Shown in pieces: positions 1-6,065 of a DNA stretch of 12,466 nucleotides (positions are counted from its first letter, which is position 1; the number at the start of each line of letters is the position of its first letter). The position numbers and the translations under genes were made by a program. The notes beneath the pieces are model-generated. The model saw only the letters and a program-made list of their open reading frames with translations, ran no database searches and had not been told where the DNA came from. The DNA is from CAVRJC01 sp964505725 (GTDB taxonomy: Bacteria; Actinomycetota; Acidimicrobiia; IMCC26256; DASPTH01). The stretch is taken from the NCBI GenBank assembly GCA_964505725.1, contig CAZDJK010000080.1, positions 1-12,466 on the forward strand. The letters are read 5' to 3'.

Positions 1-234
1 GCCGCCATGGGCGTTGGTCCACTTCACCCACGCGTTCAAGGTGTCGGGATTGATCGTGACCTTGCCGGTGGCCTGCGCATTGCCGGTCTCGGTGGCGACC
101 GACCCGATGGTGATCGTGGTGCCCTTCGGCTGCTGCGCCCCCGCCGACCCGACGCCGACCAGACCCGTGGCCGCCGTCGCCAGTGCGAGCGCGACGCCGA
201 CCGCGACCGCGCGAGCTCTCGTGTGGTGATTCAA
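1..234 (-). CDS. Partial ABC transporter substrate-binding protein, branched-chain amino acid (LivK-like) type, N-terminus only
   Basis: The reverse strand is open from a TTG at 234 to the window edge, giving 78 residues of an N-terminus; the rest lies outside the window. The protein starts MNHHTRARAVAVGVALALAT, a basic n-region followed by a hydrophobic stretch, and a signal peptidase site fits after the SAGA around residues 29-32. The mature part has a short beta strand (TTITIGSVATETG) and then TLNAWVKWTNAHGG. This matches the start of periplasmic-binding-protein type I (Peripla_BP_6) proteins, where the first strand is followed by a helix ending in a 'W/Y-x-N-x-x-GG' turn. In that family the protein is exported and captures branched-chain amino acids or other small ligands for an ABC importer. 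The TTG start was chosen because it sits directly before the signal peptide; a G-rich stretch (241-246 on the plus strand) is a weak ribosome site. The ligand cannot be inferred. Confidence 0.7.
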   Translation of the reverse strand, partial: MNHHTRARAVAVGVALALATAATGLVGVGSAGAQQPKGTTITIGSVATETGNAQATGKVTINPDTLNAWVKWTNAHGG

Positions 235-463
235 CTCTGACCCCCCAAGTCGGTTCCCAGTTCCCGCCCCTCGAGGCGTCCTCGACGCCCGATGAAGCCC
301 CATGACGGTACCGATTTTCGGTCCGGATGTCTCGTCACCGGTCCGAGGACCGAACCAGGCGGCGAAAGGCGTCCCCGAGCGCCGCTGATCTCGGACGTCG
401 CTGACCCCTTGGAGCTCGTCACCGTCGAGGCCCGATATCCACGATCTCGGGGGAGGCATTCGT
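235..463. other. Divergent intergenic region between the binding-protein gene and the polyproline operon
   Basis: No convincing gene was found here on either strand. The region holds a cluster of CGGT-type inverted and direct repeats at 306-352, a small perfect hairpin GGCGTC-CTC-GACGCC at 275-289, and on its right the -10-like hexamer of the rightward operon. It probably contains the control sites of both flanking genes; that is an inference. Confidence 0.5.
306..352. promoter_or_regulatory. Cluster of CGGT/ACCG palindromes, possible operator
   Basis: Three related elements lie within 47 bases: a perfect 8-base palindrome CGGTACCG at 306-313, CGGTCCG at 319-325, and the palindrome CGGTCC-GA-GGACCG at 339-352. 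The CGGTCCG units at 319 and 339 start exactly 20 bases apart, about two helical turns. That phasing is typical of repeated binding sites for a dimeric regulator. No known regulator's consensus was recognised, and GC-rich DNA makes short palindromes common. Confidence 0.3.
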
Positions 464-469
464 TACTCT
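464..469 (+). promoter_or_regulatory. Candidate -10 element (TACTCT) for the polyproline / cyclic di-GMP operon
   Basis: TACTCT fits the actinobacterial TANNNT -10 pattern. Transcription would begin around 476-479, at or next to the GTG at 479, leaving about 67 bases of leader before the GTG at 545. No clear -35 hexamer was seen. Confidence 0.35.
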
Positions 470-533
470 CCCAACGTCGTGACGCGGGGAGGCGGGTTCG
501 TCCGGACGATGCCCGCCGCGCGCGCGACCCGGC

Positions 534-543
534 GGAAGGAAGG
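534..543 (+). promoter_or_regulatory. Ribosome binding site (GGAAGGAAGG) deciding the GTG start at 545
   Basis: This purine stretch resembles a Shine-Dalgarno sequence. Its first GGAAGG ends 5 bases before GTG 545. Starting there gives a signal peptide of ordinary length, so this start is preferred over GTG 479 or ATG 509. Confidence 0.5.
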
Positions 544-544
544 T

Positions 545-1411
545 GTGAGAGCGCACATCGCCCGGTGGGCCATCGGCGGCGCGTTCGCAATCGCGCTGTT
601 CGTCGTTGTGACCGCGTCCCCTGCGTTCGCCGGCGAGACCGGTTCATCCGCGACCGGCGCCGACACCACCGTCACGGGCAGTGACCACTCCGCGGGCACG
701 CCTTCCGACGTCGCCGCGGTGACCGACGGCGCCGGTTCCCAGCCCACCGTGTCCCCTGGCGCCGCTCCGGGAGACTCCTCGCCCTGGGATGGTCACTCGA
801 GCGTGGGGACCGTCTTCGACGGGCTATCGCTGCACGGGCGCTCGTGCGGCTCCTACACACCTCCACCTCCACCTCCGCCTCCTCCGCCTCCGCCTCCGCC
901 TCCGCCTCCTCCGCCTCCTCCGCCTCCTCCGCCTCCGCCTCCGCCTCCGCCTCCGCCGCCTCCTCCGCCTCCGCCGCCGCCTCCGCCGCCGCCGCCTCCG
1001 CCGCCGCCACCACCGGGTAGCCCGAGTGGGAGTCCCACCGGCACGGTGGCCACGCTGACGTCGTTGATCCGCCCGCCCGCATCGGCGGGAAGCTTCGTGG
1101 GGGGCTTGGCGGGAACTTCCGCGGCGCAGGCGCTGCCCGCGGTGGCCGTCGGAGGTAACGGGGCGCCACCCGCGGCCGGCGCGTCGCTGGGGTCGCCCGG
1201 TGAGCGGATCGTCGGACTGCCGCCGGCCGTGCTCGAGCCGCTCATGCCGAACGGCGACGACGGCGGCGCCAAGACCCTCGGCGCGGTCGTGATCGCGCTG
1301 TTGGTCGTCACCCTCGCGTTCGCGATGTTGCACGGCCGGTTCGACCGGAACGAGCCCAAGCTCACCAGCGCGCCGCTCGATGGTCATGATGAGACGCTCG
1401 ACTTCGAATGA
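545..1411 (+). CDS. Membrane-anchored surface protein with a 52-residue polyproline stalk
   Basis: The family was not recognised. From GTG 545 the product is 288 residues. Residues 1-29 form a textbook signal peptide (MRAHIARW, a hydrophobic core, then SPAFA before GE). Next comes a Ser/Thr/Gly-rich low-complexity stretch with one cysteine just before the proline run. Residues 106-157 are 52 uninterrupted prolines. A Gly/Ala-rich spacer leads to a membrane helix at about 244-262 (TLGAVVIALLVVTLAFAML) and a 26-residue cytoplasmic tail ending in acidic DGHDETLDFE. The expected topology is secreted N-terminus, rigid extracellular polyproline II rod and single C-terminal anchor. It overlaps the cyclase gene by 32 bases, so the two are probably translated together. 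Translation through the tract should depend on EF-P (known for PPP motifs). Earlier in-frame starts exist: GTG 479, which lies 9 bases after TACTCT and could be leaderless, and ATG 509. A structural or mechanosensory role is a guess only. Confidence 0.75.
   Translation: MRAHIARWAIGGAFAIALFVVVTASPAFAGETGSSATGADTTVTGSDHSAGTPSDVAAVTDGAGSQPTVSPGAAPGDSSPWDGHSSVGTVFDGLSLHGRSCGSYTPPPPPPPPPPPPPPPPPPPPPPPPPPPPPPPPPPPPPPPPPPPPPPPPPPPPGSPSGSPTGTVATLTSLIRPPASAGSFVGGLAGTSAAQALPAVAVGGNGAPPAAGASLGSPGERIVGLPPAVLEPLMPNGDDGGAKTLGAVVIALLVVTLAFAMLHGRFDRNEPKLTSAPLDGHDETLDFE
860..1015 (+). repeat. (CCN)52 low-complexity tract encoding polyproline
   Basis: Fifty-two consecutive proline codons, mostly CCT and CCG in an irregular mix with a few CCA at both ends. 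The tract lacks stops in several frames on both strands, which creates long spurious open frames. The complementary strand is a (GGA/GGC)n array with closely spaced GG doublets. Confidence 0.95.
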
Positions 1412-2900
1412 GCCGCGCGTCGGAGACCAGGATCTCGTCCCCCTCGCGGAGCGCCTCGCCCTCCTCCAGGCCTTCCGGCTCTTCGTGGCGGTCGCGGTCG
1501 TCGTCGTGCCTCGCCTCTCGGGTGACAACCCCGCCGAGCTGGTTCCGATCACCGGCGTCTACCTGCTGCTCGTCGGCGCAGGCGAGCTCGTCCGTCGACG
1601 CACGTCACGCTGGAACGGGTGGCTCCTGTCCGGCGCGGTGCTCATCGACGGCGCCTACCTGACCCTCAGCGCCTGGCGCACGGGCGGCTACGGCAGCCCC
1701 GTGCTCGTGCTCGTGCTGATGGACGTGATGGTCGTGACCCTCCTGGTCTCGTACCGCACCGGGCTCAAGGTCGCGACATGGTGTGCCCTGCTCCTCGGCC
1801 TCCTCACCGCGGCATCGACCGTCGACGGGCTCGGCTCGGGATCCGGTACGAGCGCGACCCAGGCCGTGCTCATGACCGTCGGGCTGCTGCTGTTCGCGGC
1901 CGTCGCCGCGTTCTTCTCGTCGGTGAACGAGCGCGCGCTGCGGTCGAGCCGCGCCTTCCTGGAAGCGCAGGTGCGCCTCGACGCCGAGCTGGAGGCGGCT
2001 GCCAACGCGATGGACGTGCTGCTGACGGTCGCGAGCCACGTGCGCAGCCGGCTGGGCTTCTCGCGGGCCGCCGCGCTCTCGCGCCGCCACGGCGTGTGGA
2101 GCGGCGTGGCGGTGGACGACGACTCCATCACCCCGCTCGAGATCCTGGCGTTCGCGCGGGAGCCCGACGACGCATGGGTCGTCGGCGAGCCGCGGCTGAT
2201 CTCGAAGCCCCGCGAGGACTCGCTCCTTGCCCAGGTGCTGCCGCACGCGCGCAACCTCGCGGTCGTGCCGGTGCTCGTCCAGAGCGACGAGCTCGCCATC
2301 GTCATCGCCGAGTGGGGCACGACCGGCCGGCGCATCCCGGCGCGGTTGGTGCGGTCGATCTCGCAGTCGGCGTCGCACACCGCCGCCGTCCTGCGGAACG
2401 CGCGCCTGGTGGAGGAGCTCGAGAGCCTGGCCCGGCGCGACCCGTTGACCGGGCTCGCCAACCGGCGCGTGTTCGAGGACGCGCTGCAACGCGAGGCCGC
2501 CCGGGCGCAACGGACCGGCTCGTCGCTCAGCCTCATCCTCTTCGACGTCGACGGGTTCAAGCAGATCAACGACACCCGCGGCCACCAGGCGGGCGACGCG
2601 GTGCTCCAGGATCTCGGCGCCTGCCTGGTCGCGAACACGAAGGGCTTCGACTTCACCGCGCGCTACGGCGGCGACGAATTCATCATCCTCCTGCCCGACT
2701 GCTCGCGCGAAAACGCGATCGCGGTGTGCGAGCGGCTCGAGAAGGTGATGGAGCTCCGGCCCGACGACGTGCGGGCGACCGTCAGCGCCGGCGTCGCCAC
2801 CATCCCCGACGACGCCCTCGACGCCGCCGGCCTCATCGGCGCTGCTGATCGCGCCCTGTACGTGACGAAACGGTACAACCGTAAGCGTTCTGCGCGGTGA
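1380..2900 (+). CDS. Membrane diguanylate cyclase: six-helix N-terminus, GAF-like linker, GGDEF domain
   Basis: A 506-residue protein predicted to make cyclic di-GMP from two GTP at the inner face of the membrane. About six hydrophobic helices lie at residues 27-45, 54-71, 80-98, 106-124, 129-146 and 161-181. A charged helical linker (185-212) and a GAF-like region (about 212-345) follow. The GGDEF domain begins at DPLTGLANRR (354-363) and has the metal-binding D389 in FDVDGF and the exact signature GGDEF at 430-434, so it should be catalytically competent. The product-inhibition site usually reads RxxD five residues before GGDEF; here it reads KGFD (421-424), so feedback control may be weakened. 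The start is one of three closely spaced ATGs (1380, 1386, 1389). None has a Shine-Dalgarno sequence and all lie inside the 3' end of the polyproline gene, which implies translational coupling. The sensed signal is unknown. Confidence 0.93.
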   Translation: MVMMRRSTSNEPRVGDQDLVPLAERLALLQAFRLFVAVAVVVVPRLSGDNPAELVPITGVYLLLVGAGELVRRRTSRWNGWLLSGAVLIDGAYLTLSAWRTGGYGSPVLVLVLMDVMVVTLLVSYRTGLKVATWCALLLGLLTAASTVDGLGSGSGTSATQAVLMTVGLLLFAAVAAFFSSVNERALRSSRAFLEAQVRLDAELEAAANAMDVLLTVASHVRSRLGFSRAAALSRRHGVWSGVAVDDDSITPLEILAFAREPDDAWVVGEPRLISKPREDSLLAQVLPHARNLAVVPVLVQSDELAIVIAEWGTTGRRIPARLVRSISQSASHTAAVLRNARLVEELESLARRDPLTGLANRRVFEDALQREAARAQRTGSSLSLILFDVDGFKQINDTRGHQAGDAVLQDLGACLVANTKGFDFTARYGGDEFIILLPDCSRENAIAVCERLEKVMELRPDDVRATVSAGVATIPDDALDAAGLIGAADRALYVTKRYNRKRSAR

Positions 2901-2924
2901 CTCGAGGAGAGGGTTGTTGCCAAT

Positions 2925-4325
2925 GTGGCTGATGTTCTCTATGCTCCGGACGGTGCGGGTGCCCCGGGTGGTGGCCTGATGGCCGATTTCACCGAGGCGC
3001 CGTCGCGGCCCGAGCGGGTGATCAACCTCCCACCCGACTCGCTCACCGTGCTCCCGGGGCGGGCGCCGGTGTTCGGCAGCCTCGGCGAGCTCCTCGCGAC
3101 GAATCGCCCGGCCACCGACCGCGTGGTCGTGATGCTGCTCGACGTGGACGACTTCTACCGGGTGAACGACCGCCTCGGGCCGGCCGTCGGCGACGAATTG
3201 CTGGCGACCGTGGCCGAGCGCATGCAGGAGACGGTCGGGCGCGACGGCGTGGTCGGCCACTTCGGGGGCGACCTCTTCACCATCGTGAGCTCACGGCTGC
3301 ACGACGAGGAGGCGACGACGCGCCTCGCCGACGCGCTGGTCGCGGCGGTCGCACGGCCGATGCGCCTGAGCCGTGGCGAGGTGTCGGTGAACGCCAGCGT
3401 CGGCATCTCCGTGTCGCAGGGACGCGACGACACGTCCGAGACGTTGCTGCGCAACGCGAACATCGCGCTGCACGAGGCGAAGGAGCGCGCCAACGGGCAG
3501 ACGGTGGTGTTCGACTCCGGCCGCCACGACCGCGACGTCCAGCACCTCCACACGCGCGGCGATCTGCAACGCGCGCTCGACCGTCAGGAGTTCCTCCTCT
3601 ACTACCAGCCGGTGGTGAGCCTCGAGACCGGGCGCGCCGCATCGTTCGAGGCGCTCGTGCGGTGGCAGCACCCCGAGCGCGGGCTCCTGTTGCCCCACGA
3701 GTTCATCACCCACGCCGAGCACAGCGGCGTGATCGGGCGCCTCGGCGCGTGGGTGCTCGAGGAGGCGTGCCGCACGACCATGCTCTCGAGCGCTCCCGAG
3801 CTGGCCGAACGGTGGAACCTGAGCGTCAACCTCTCGCCCCGCCAGCTCGCCGATCCTTCGTTCCCGACGACGGTCGCGGAGATCCTCGGTCGCACGGCGA
3901 TGGATCCCGATCGCCTCTCGTTGGAGATCACCGAGACGACGCTCATGCTCGACGCGCCGTGGGCCACGGGCGCGCTCGAGGCGCTGCGGGATCTCGGCAT
4001 CCACATCGCGGTCGACGACTTCGGCACCGGGTACTCGTGCCTCGCGTACCTGCGATCGCTGCCGGTCGACACGCTGAAGATCGACCGCTACTTCGTCGAG
4101 GGCATCGGCTCGGACCCCGCGAGCACCGCGATCTGCGCCGCGATCGTCGGTCTCGCCGACGCGCTCGACCTCGAGACCATCGCCGAGGGCGTCGAGACGC
4201 CACAGCAGCTCTCCCAGCTCCGCGACCTGGGCTGCCGGCTCGGGCAGGGACACCTGTTCGGCCACGCGCTGCCCGCGGAGCACTGGGACGACATGCGCTC
4301 GATCCGGGCCGCCGCCTCGCGCTAG
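2925..4325 (+). CDS. Cyclic di-GMP phosphodiesterase: degenerate GGDEF plus intact EAL domain
   Basis: A 466-residue soluble protein. The first half (about 50-185) is a GGDEF fold with LLDVDDF, but its signature reads GGDLF at 114-118, so the catalytic acidic residue is missing and cyclase activity is unlikely. Such domains can bind GTP and regulate a partner EAL domain. The EAL domain (about 205-455) has the expected catalytic set: E242 of EAL, N302 of VNLS, E334 of LEITE, D364-D365 of DDFGTG, K385 of LKID, E421 of AEGVE and the QG near LGQGHLFG. It should therefore hydrolyse cyclic di-GMP to pGpG. No membrane helix or signal peptide is visible. The gene lies 24 bases after the cyclase gene in the same operon. 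The GTG start at 2925 has GGAGAGGG about 11 bases upstream; ATG 2979 is an alternative and would remove 18 residues without touching a domain. Confidence 0.93.
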   Translation: MADVLYAPDGAGAPGGGLMADFTEAPSRPERVINLPPDSLTVLPGRAPVFGSLGELLATNRPATDRVVVMLLDVDDFYRVNDRLGPAVGDELLATVAERMQETVGRDGVVGHFGGDLFTIVSSRLHDEEATTRLADALVAAVARPMRLSRGEVSVNASVGISVSQGRDDTSETLLRNANIALHEAKERANGQTVVFDSGRHDRDVQHLHTRGDLQRALDRQEFLLYYQPVVSLETGRAASFEALVRWQHPERGLLLPHEFITHAEHSGVIGRLGAWVLEEACRTTMLSSAPELAERWNLSVNLSPRQLADPSFPTTVAEILGRTAMDPDRLSLEITETTLMLDAPWATGALEALRDLGIHIAVDDFGTGYSCLAYLRSLPVDTLKIDRYFVEGIGSDPASTAICAAIVGLADALDLETIAEGVETPQQLSQLRDLGCRLGQGHLFGHALPAEHWDDMRSIRAAASR

Positions 4326-4750
4326 GAGCTCTCCTCCGGCTCGAAGAGCGGGATGTAGATGTCGTCGTGCTGCTCGAACAGCACGCGCACCGGCATCCCG
4401 ATGGCGACCCGCTCGGGGTCGCAGTTGACGATGTTGGTGAGGAGGCGCAGGTCGTCCTGCTCGACGAGCTCGACGATCGCGATCACGTACGGGAGGGGCA
4501 CCGCGGGGTTGTACGGATACCGGTTGACCGTGTAGGTGAATACCCTGCCGCGACCGCTGACGGCCGCGGGCGCGGGCTCACCGCCGCATGCCGGGCACTC
4601 CGTGACCGGCGGATCGATCCAGCGGCCGCACGCGCCGCACCGGAGGACGAGCAGCCGGCCCGTCGCGCCGCCGGTCCAGAAGAAGCGGTTGGCGTCGGTG
4701 ACGTCGGGCAGCAGGCGAGTGTCGGCGAGCGAGCCGGAGCTGGCAGTCAC
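4322..4750 (-). CDS. DUF35 zinc-ribbon / OB-fold protein, partner of the thiolase-like enzyme
   Basis: A protein of 142 residues. An N-terminal helix (TDANRFFWTGGATGRLLVLR) leads into a rubredoxin-like zinc ribbon with C38-x2-C41 and C52-x2-C55 (CGACGRW and CPACGG), then an OB-fold beginning GRGRVFTYTVNRYP and ending VRVLFEQHDDIYIPLFEP. This order is diagnostic of DUF35 (older name DUF35_N plus OB_aCoA_assoc). Members bind acyl-CoA chains and form complexes with thiolase-superfamily lipid-transfer proteins; ChsH2-DUF35 with Ltp2 in steroid side-chain cleavage is one example. Here the candidate partner is the divergent gene at 4792. The start GTG 4750 is preferred because a TAGCGT -10 element sits 8 bases upstream, as for leaderless mRNAs; TTG 4759 would add three residues and overlaps that element. 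The stop overlaps the stop of the EAL gene in a shared CTAG. Confidence 0.88.
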   Translation of the reverse strand: MTASSGSLADTRLLPDVTDANRFFWTGGATGRLLVLRCGACGRWIDPPVTECPACGGEPAPAAVSGRGRVFTYTVNRYPYNPAVPLPYVIAIVELVEQDDLRLLTNIVNCDPERVAIGMPVRVLFEQHDDIYIPLFEPEESS

Positions 4751-4758
4751 GGCGGCCA

Positions 4759-4764
4759 ACGCTA
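4759..4764 (-). promoter_or_regulatory. Candidate leaderless -10 element (TAGCGT) for the DUF35 gene
   Basis: On the minus strand TAGCGT is followed by exactly 8 bases and then the GTG start at 4750. This is the TANNNT-to-start spacing seen for leaderless actinobacterial transcripts. No Shine-Dalgarno sequence is present. Confidence 0.5.
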
Positions 4765-4777
4765 AACGAGATTGCCG

Positions 4778-4783
4778 TAGGCT
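4778..4783 (+). promoter_or_regulatory. Candidate leaderless -10 element (TAGGCT) for the thiolase-like gene
   Basis: TAGGCT is followed by 8 bases (GCCCGTCC) and then the GTG start at 4792. It is the mirror image of the element serving the divergent gene. No Shine-Dalgarno sequence is visible before GTG 4792. Confidence 0.5.
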
Positions 4784-4791
4784 GCCCGTCC

Positions 4792-5979
4792 GTGGCCGAC
4801 ATCTGGGAGCAGCGCTCCGTCGTCTCGGGCATCGGGATCTCGCGCATCGGGCGCAAGACCGGCATCGCCGGGCTCACGCTCACCGAGGAGTCGGCGCGGG
4901 AGGCGATCGCCGACGCGGGCCTCACCGCCGCCGACGTCGACGGCATCGCGACCATGGGCGACACGCCGATCGACCAGGCGGCCCCTGCGCTGGGGATCGA
5001 GCCGCGCTGGCACGGCGGCGGCATCGGGTGGGGAGGACTGCTCGCGCCCGTGTTCGCGGCGTGCCGCGCGGTGGCCGAGGGCCGGGCCCGGCACGTGCTC
5101 GTGTACCGGACGGTGCAGATGATGGGTGGCGCGGTCCCGCTGCCCACCGAGGGCGCGCCCGCGTCGCCCCCGGCACGCGCGCCGAACGACAACGACGACG
5201 AGCGTCCGCCGTCGACGATGGGCGACATGAGCGTGATCCTCGGCTATCACGCGTACTCCGCGGTGAACTGGCTGGCGATGCACGCGCGCCGCCACATGTA
5301 CCTCTACGGCACCACGAAGGAGCAGCTCGGCTGGCTCGCGGTCAACAGCCGGCGCAACGCGATGCACAACCCGTTGGCCGTGTACCGCGATCCCTACACC
5401 CTCGACGACTACCTGAACGCCCGGATGATCAGCGACCCGTTCGGGCTGCTCGACTGCGATGTTCCCATCGACGGCTCCATCGCGGTCGTGCTGTCGCACG
5501 CCGACTACGCCAGTGACGCGCCGAAGCCCGCGCTACACGTGCAGGCGGTCGGGGGCTCCGCGGGCCTCGGCGGGTGGGTGCACCGGCCTGACTACCCGAA
5601 GATGGCTTCCGTCGACGCGGCGGCGGAGATGTGGAGCCGCACCGATCTGCGCCCGGGGGATCTCGACCTCGCCGAGCTCTACGACGGCTTCACGTTCCTC
5701 ACGTTCGCGTGGCTCGAAGCGCTCGGCATCTGCGGCGACGGCGAGGCCGGGCCCTACGTGGAAGGCGCCGCTCGCATCGCGCTCGACGGCGAGCTCCCGC
5801 TCAACACCTACGGCGGCCAGCTGTCGGCGGGGCGCATGCACGGCTACTGGGTGCTGCACGAGGCGTGCACGCAGCTACGGGGCGACGCCGGGAGCCGTCA
5901 GGTCGCCGGCGGCCCCGAGGTCGCGGTGGTGTCGAACGGCGGTGGTCCCATCGCCGGCTGCATGCTGCTGACCCGCTGA
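4792..5979 (+). CDS. Thiolase-superfamily lipid-transfer protein (SCPx/Ltp2-like thiolase or retro-aldolase)
   Basis: A 395-residue protein with the double thiolase fold. The N-terminal half has VVSGIGISRIGRKTG, the helix TEESAREAIADAGLTAADVDGIATMGD, and GGIGWGGLLAPVFAACRAVAEGRARHVLVYR, where thiolases usually continue their nucleophile loop. The C-terminal half has LDLAELYDGFTFLTFAWLEALG (Tyr297), LNTYGGQLSAGRMHGYW (Tyr340, His350) and the closing glycine loop SNGGGPIAGC. Classical thiolases carry GHP-x-G near the C-terminus and an N-terminal cysteine nucleophile; here the corresponding loop reads GRMHGYW and no nucleophilic cysteine motif is obvious. This resembles Ltp2-type enzymes, which use tyrosines to split beta-hydroxyacyl-CoA side chains. 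With the divergent DUF35 protein it probably forms an acyl-CoA-cleaving complex in the cytosol. The substrate is unknown, and a degradative thiolase remains an alternative. GTG 4792 appears to be leaderless. Confidence 0.88.
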   Translation: MADIWEQRSVVSGIGISRIGRKTGIAGLTLTEESAREAIADAGLTAADVDGIATMGDTPIDQAAPALGIEPRWHGGGIGWGGLLAPVFAACRAVAEGRARHVLVYRTVQMMGGAVPLPTEGAPASPPARAPNDNDDERPPSTMGDMSVILGYHAYSAVNWLAMHARRHMYLYGTTKEQLGWLAVNSRRNAMHNPLAVYRDPYTLDDYLNARMISDPFGLLDCDVPIDGSIAVVLSHADYASDAPKPALHVQAVGGSAGLGGWVHRPDYPKMASVDAAAEMWSRTDLRPGDLDLAELYDGFTFLTFAWLEALGICGDGEAGPYVEGAARIALDGELPLNTYGGQLSAGRMHGYWVLHEACTQLRGDAGSRQVAGGPEVAVVSNGGGPIAGCMLLTR

Positions 5980-6003
5980 CGCGTCTGCTCACGCGGAGAC
6001 GGG

Positions 6004-6022
6004 TGGCCCCTGGGAGGGACCA
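6004..6022. terminator. Possible hairpin between convergent genes
   Basis: TGG-C-CCCT, a GGG loop, AGGG-A-CCA forms a seven-pair stem with one mismatch, in the 86-base gap between two genes that end facing each other. There is no T-tract on either side, so it is only a weak bidirectional terminator candidate. Confidence 0.3.
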
Positions 6023-6065
6023 GCCGTCCGATCGTGCTCCTGGCGGCTCGGGGTCGGGCCGGGCG

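Noticed and set aside
275..289. Hairpin GGCGTC-CTC-GACGCC as a terminator or riboswitch
   Set aside because: It lies upstream of the leftward gene with no T-tract and no conserved riboswitch core; short perfect hairpins are frequent at this GC content.
853..1365. Long open frames on the minus strand across the proline tract (poly-Gly, poly-Arg and Glu/Ala repeats)
   Set aside because: They are products of the CCN repeat, which lacks stops in several frames. They have no ribosome site, no plausible fold and no recognised family.
1408..1662. ATGA overlap at 1408-1411 as a coupled start for the next gene
   Set aside because: The ATG at 1408 is not in the cyclase frame; it opens an 84-codon Ser/Arg-rich frame without features. 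The cyclase frame starts at 1380-1389.
1605..3260. A 551-codon open frame on the minus strand over the cyclase gene
   Set aside because: It is His/Arg/Glu-rich shadow sequence opposite a GC-rich gene. The plus strand encodes clear GGDEF motifs.
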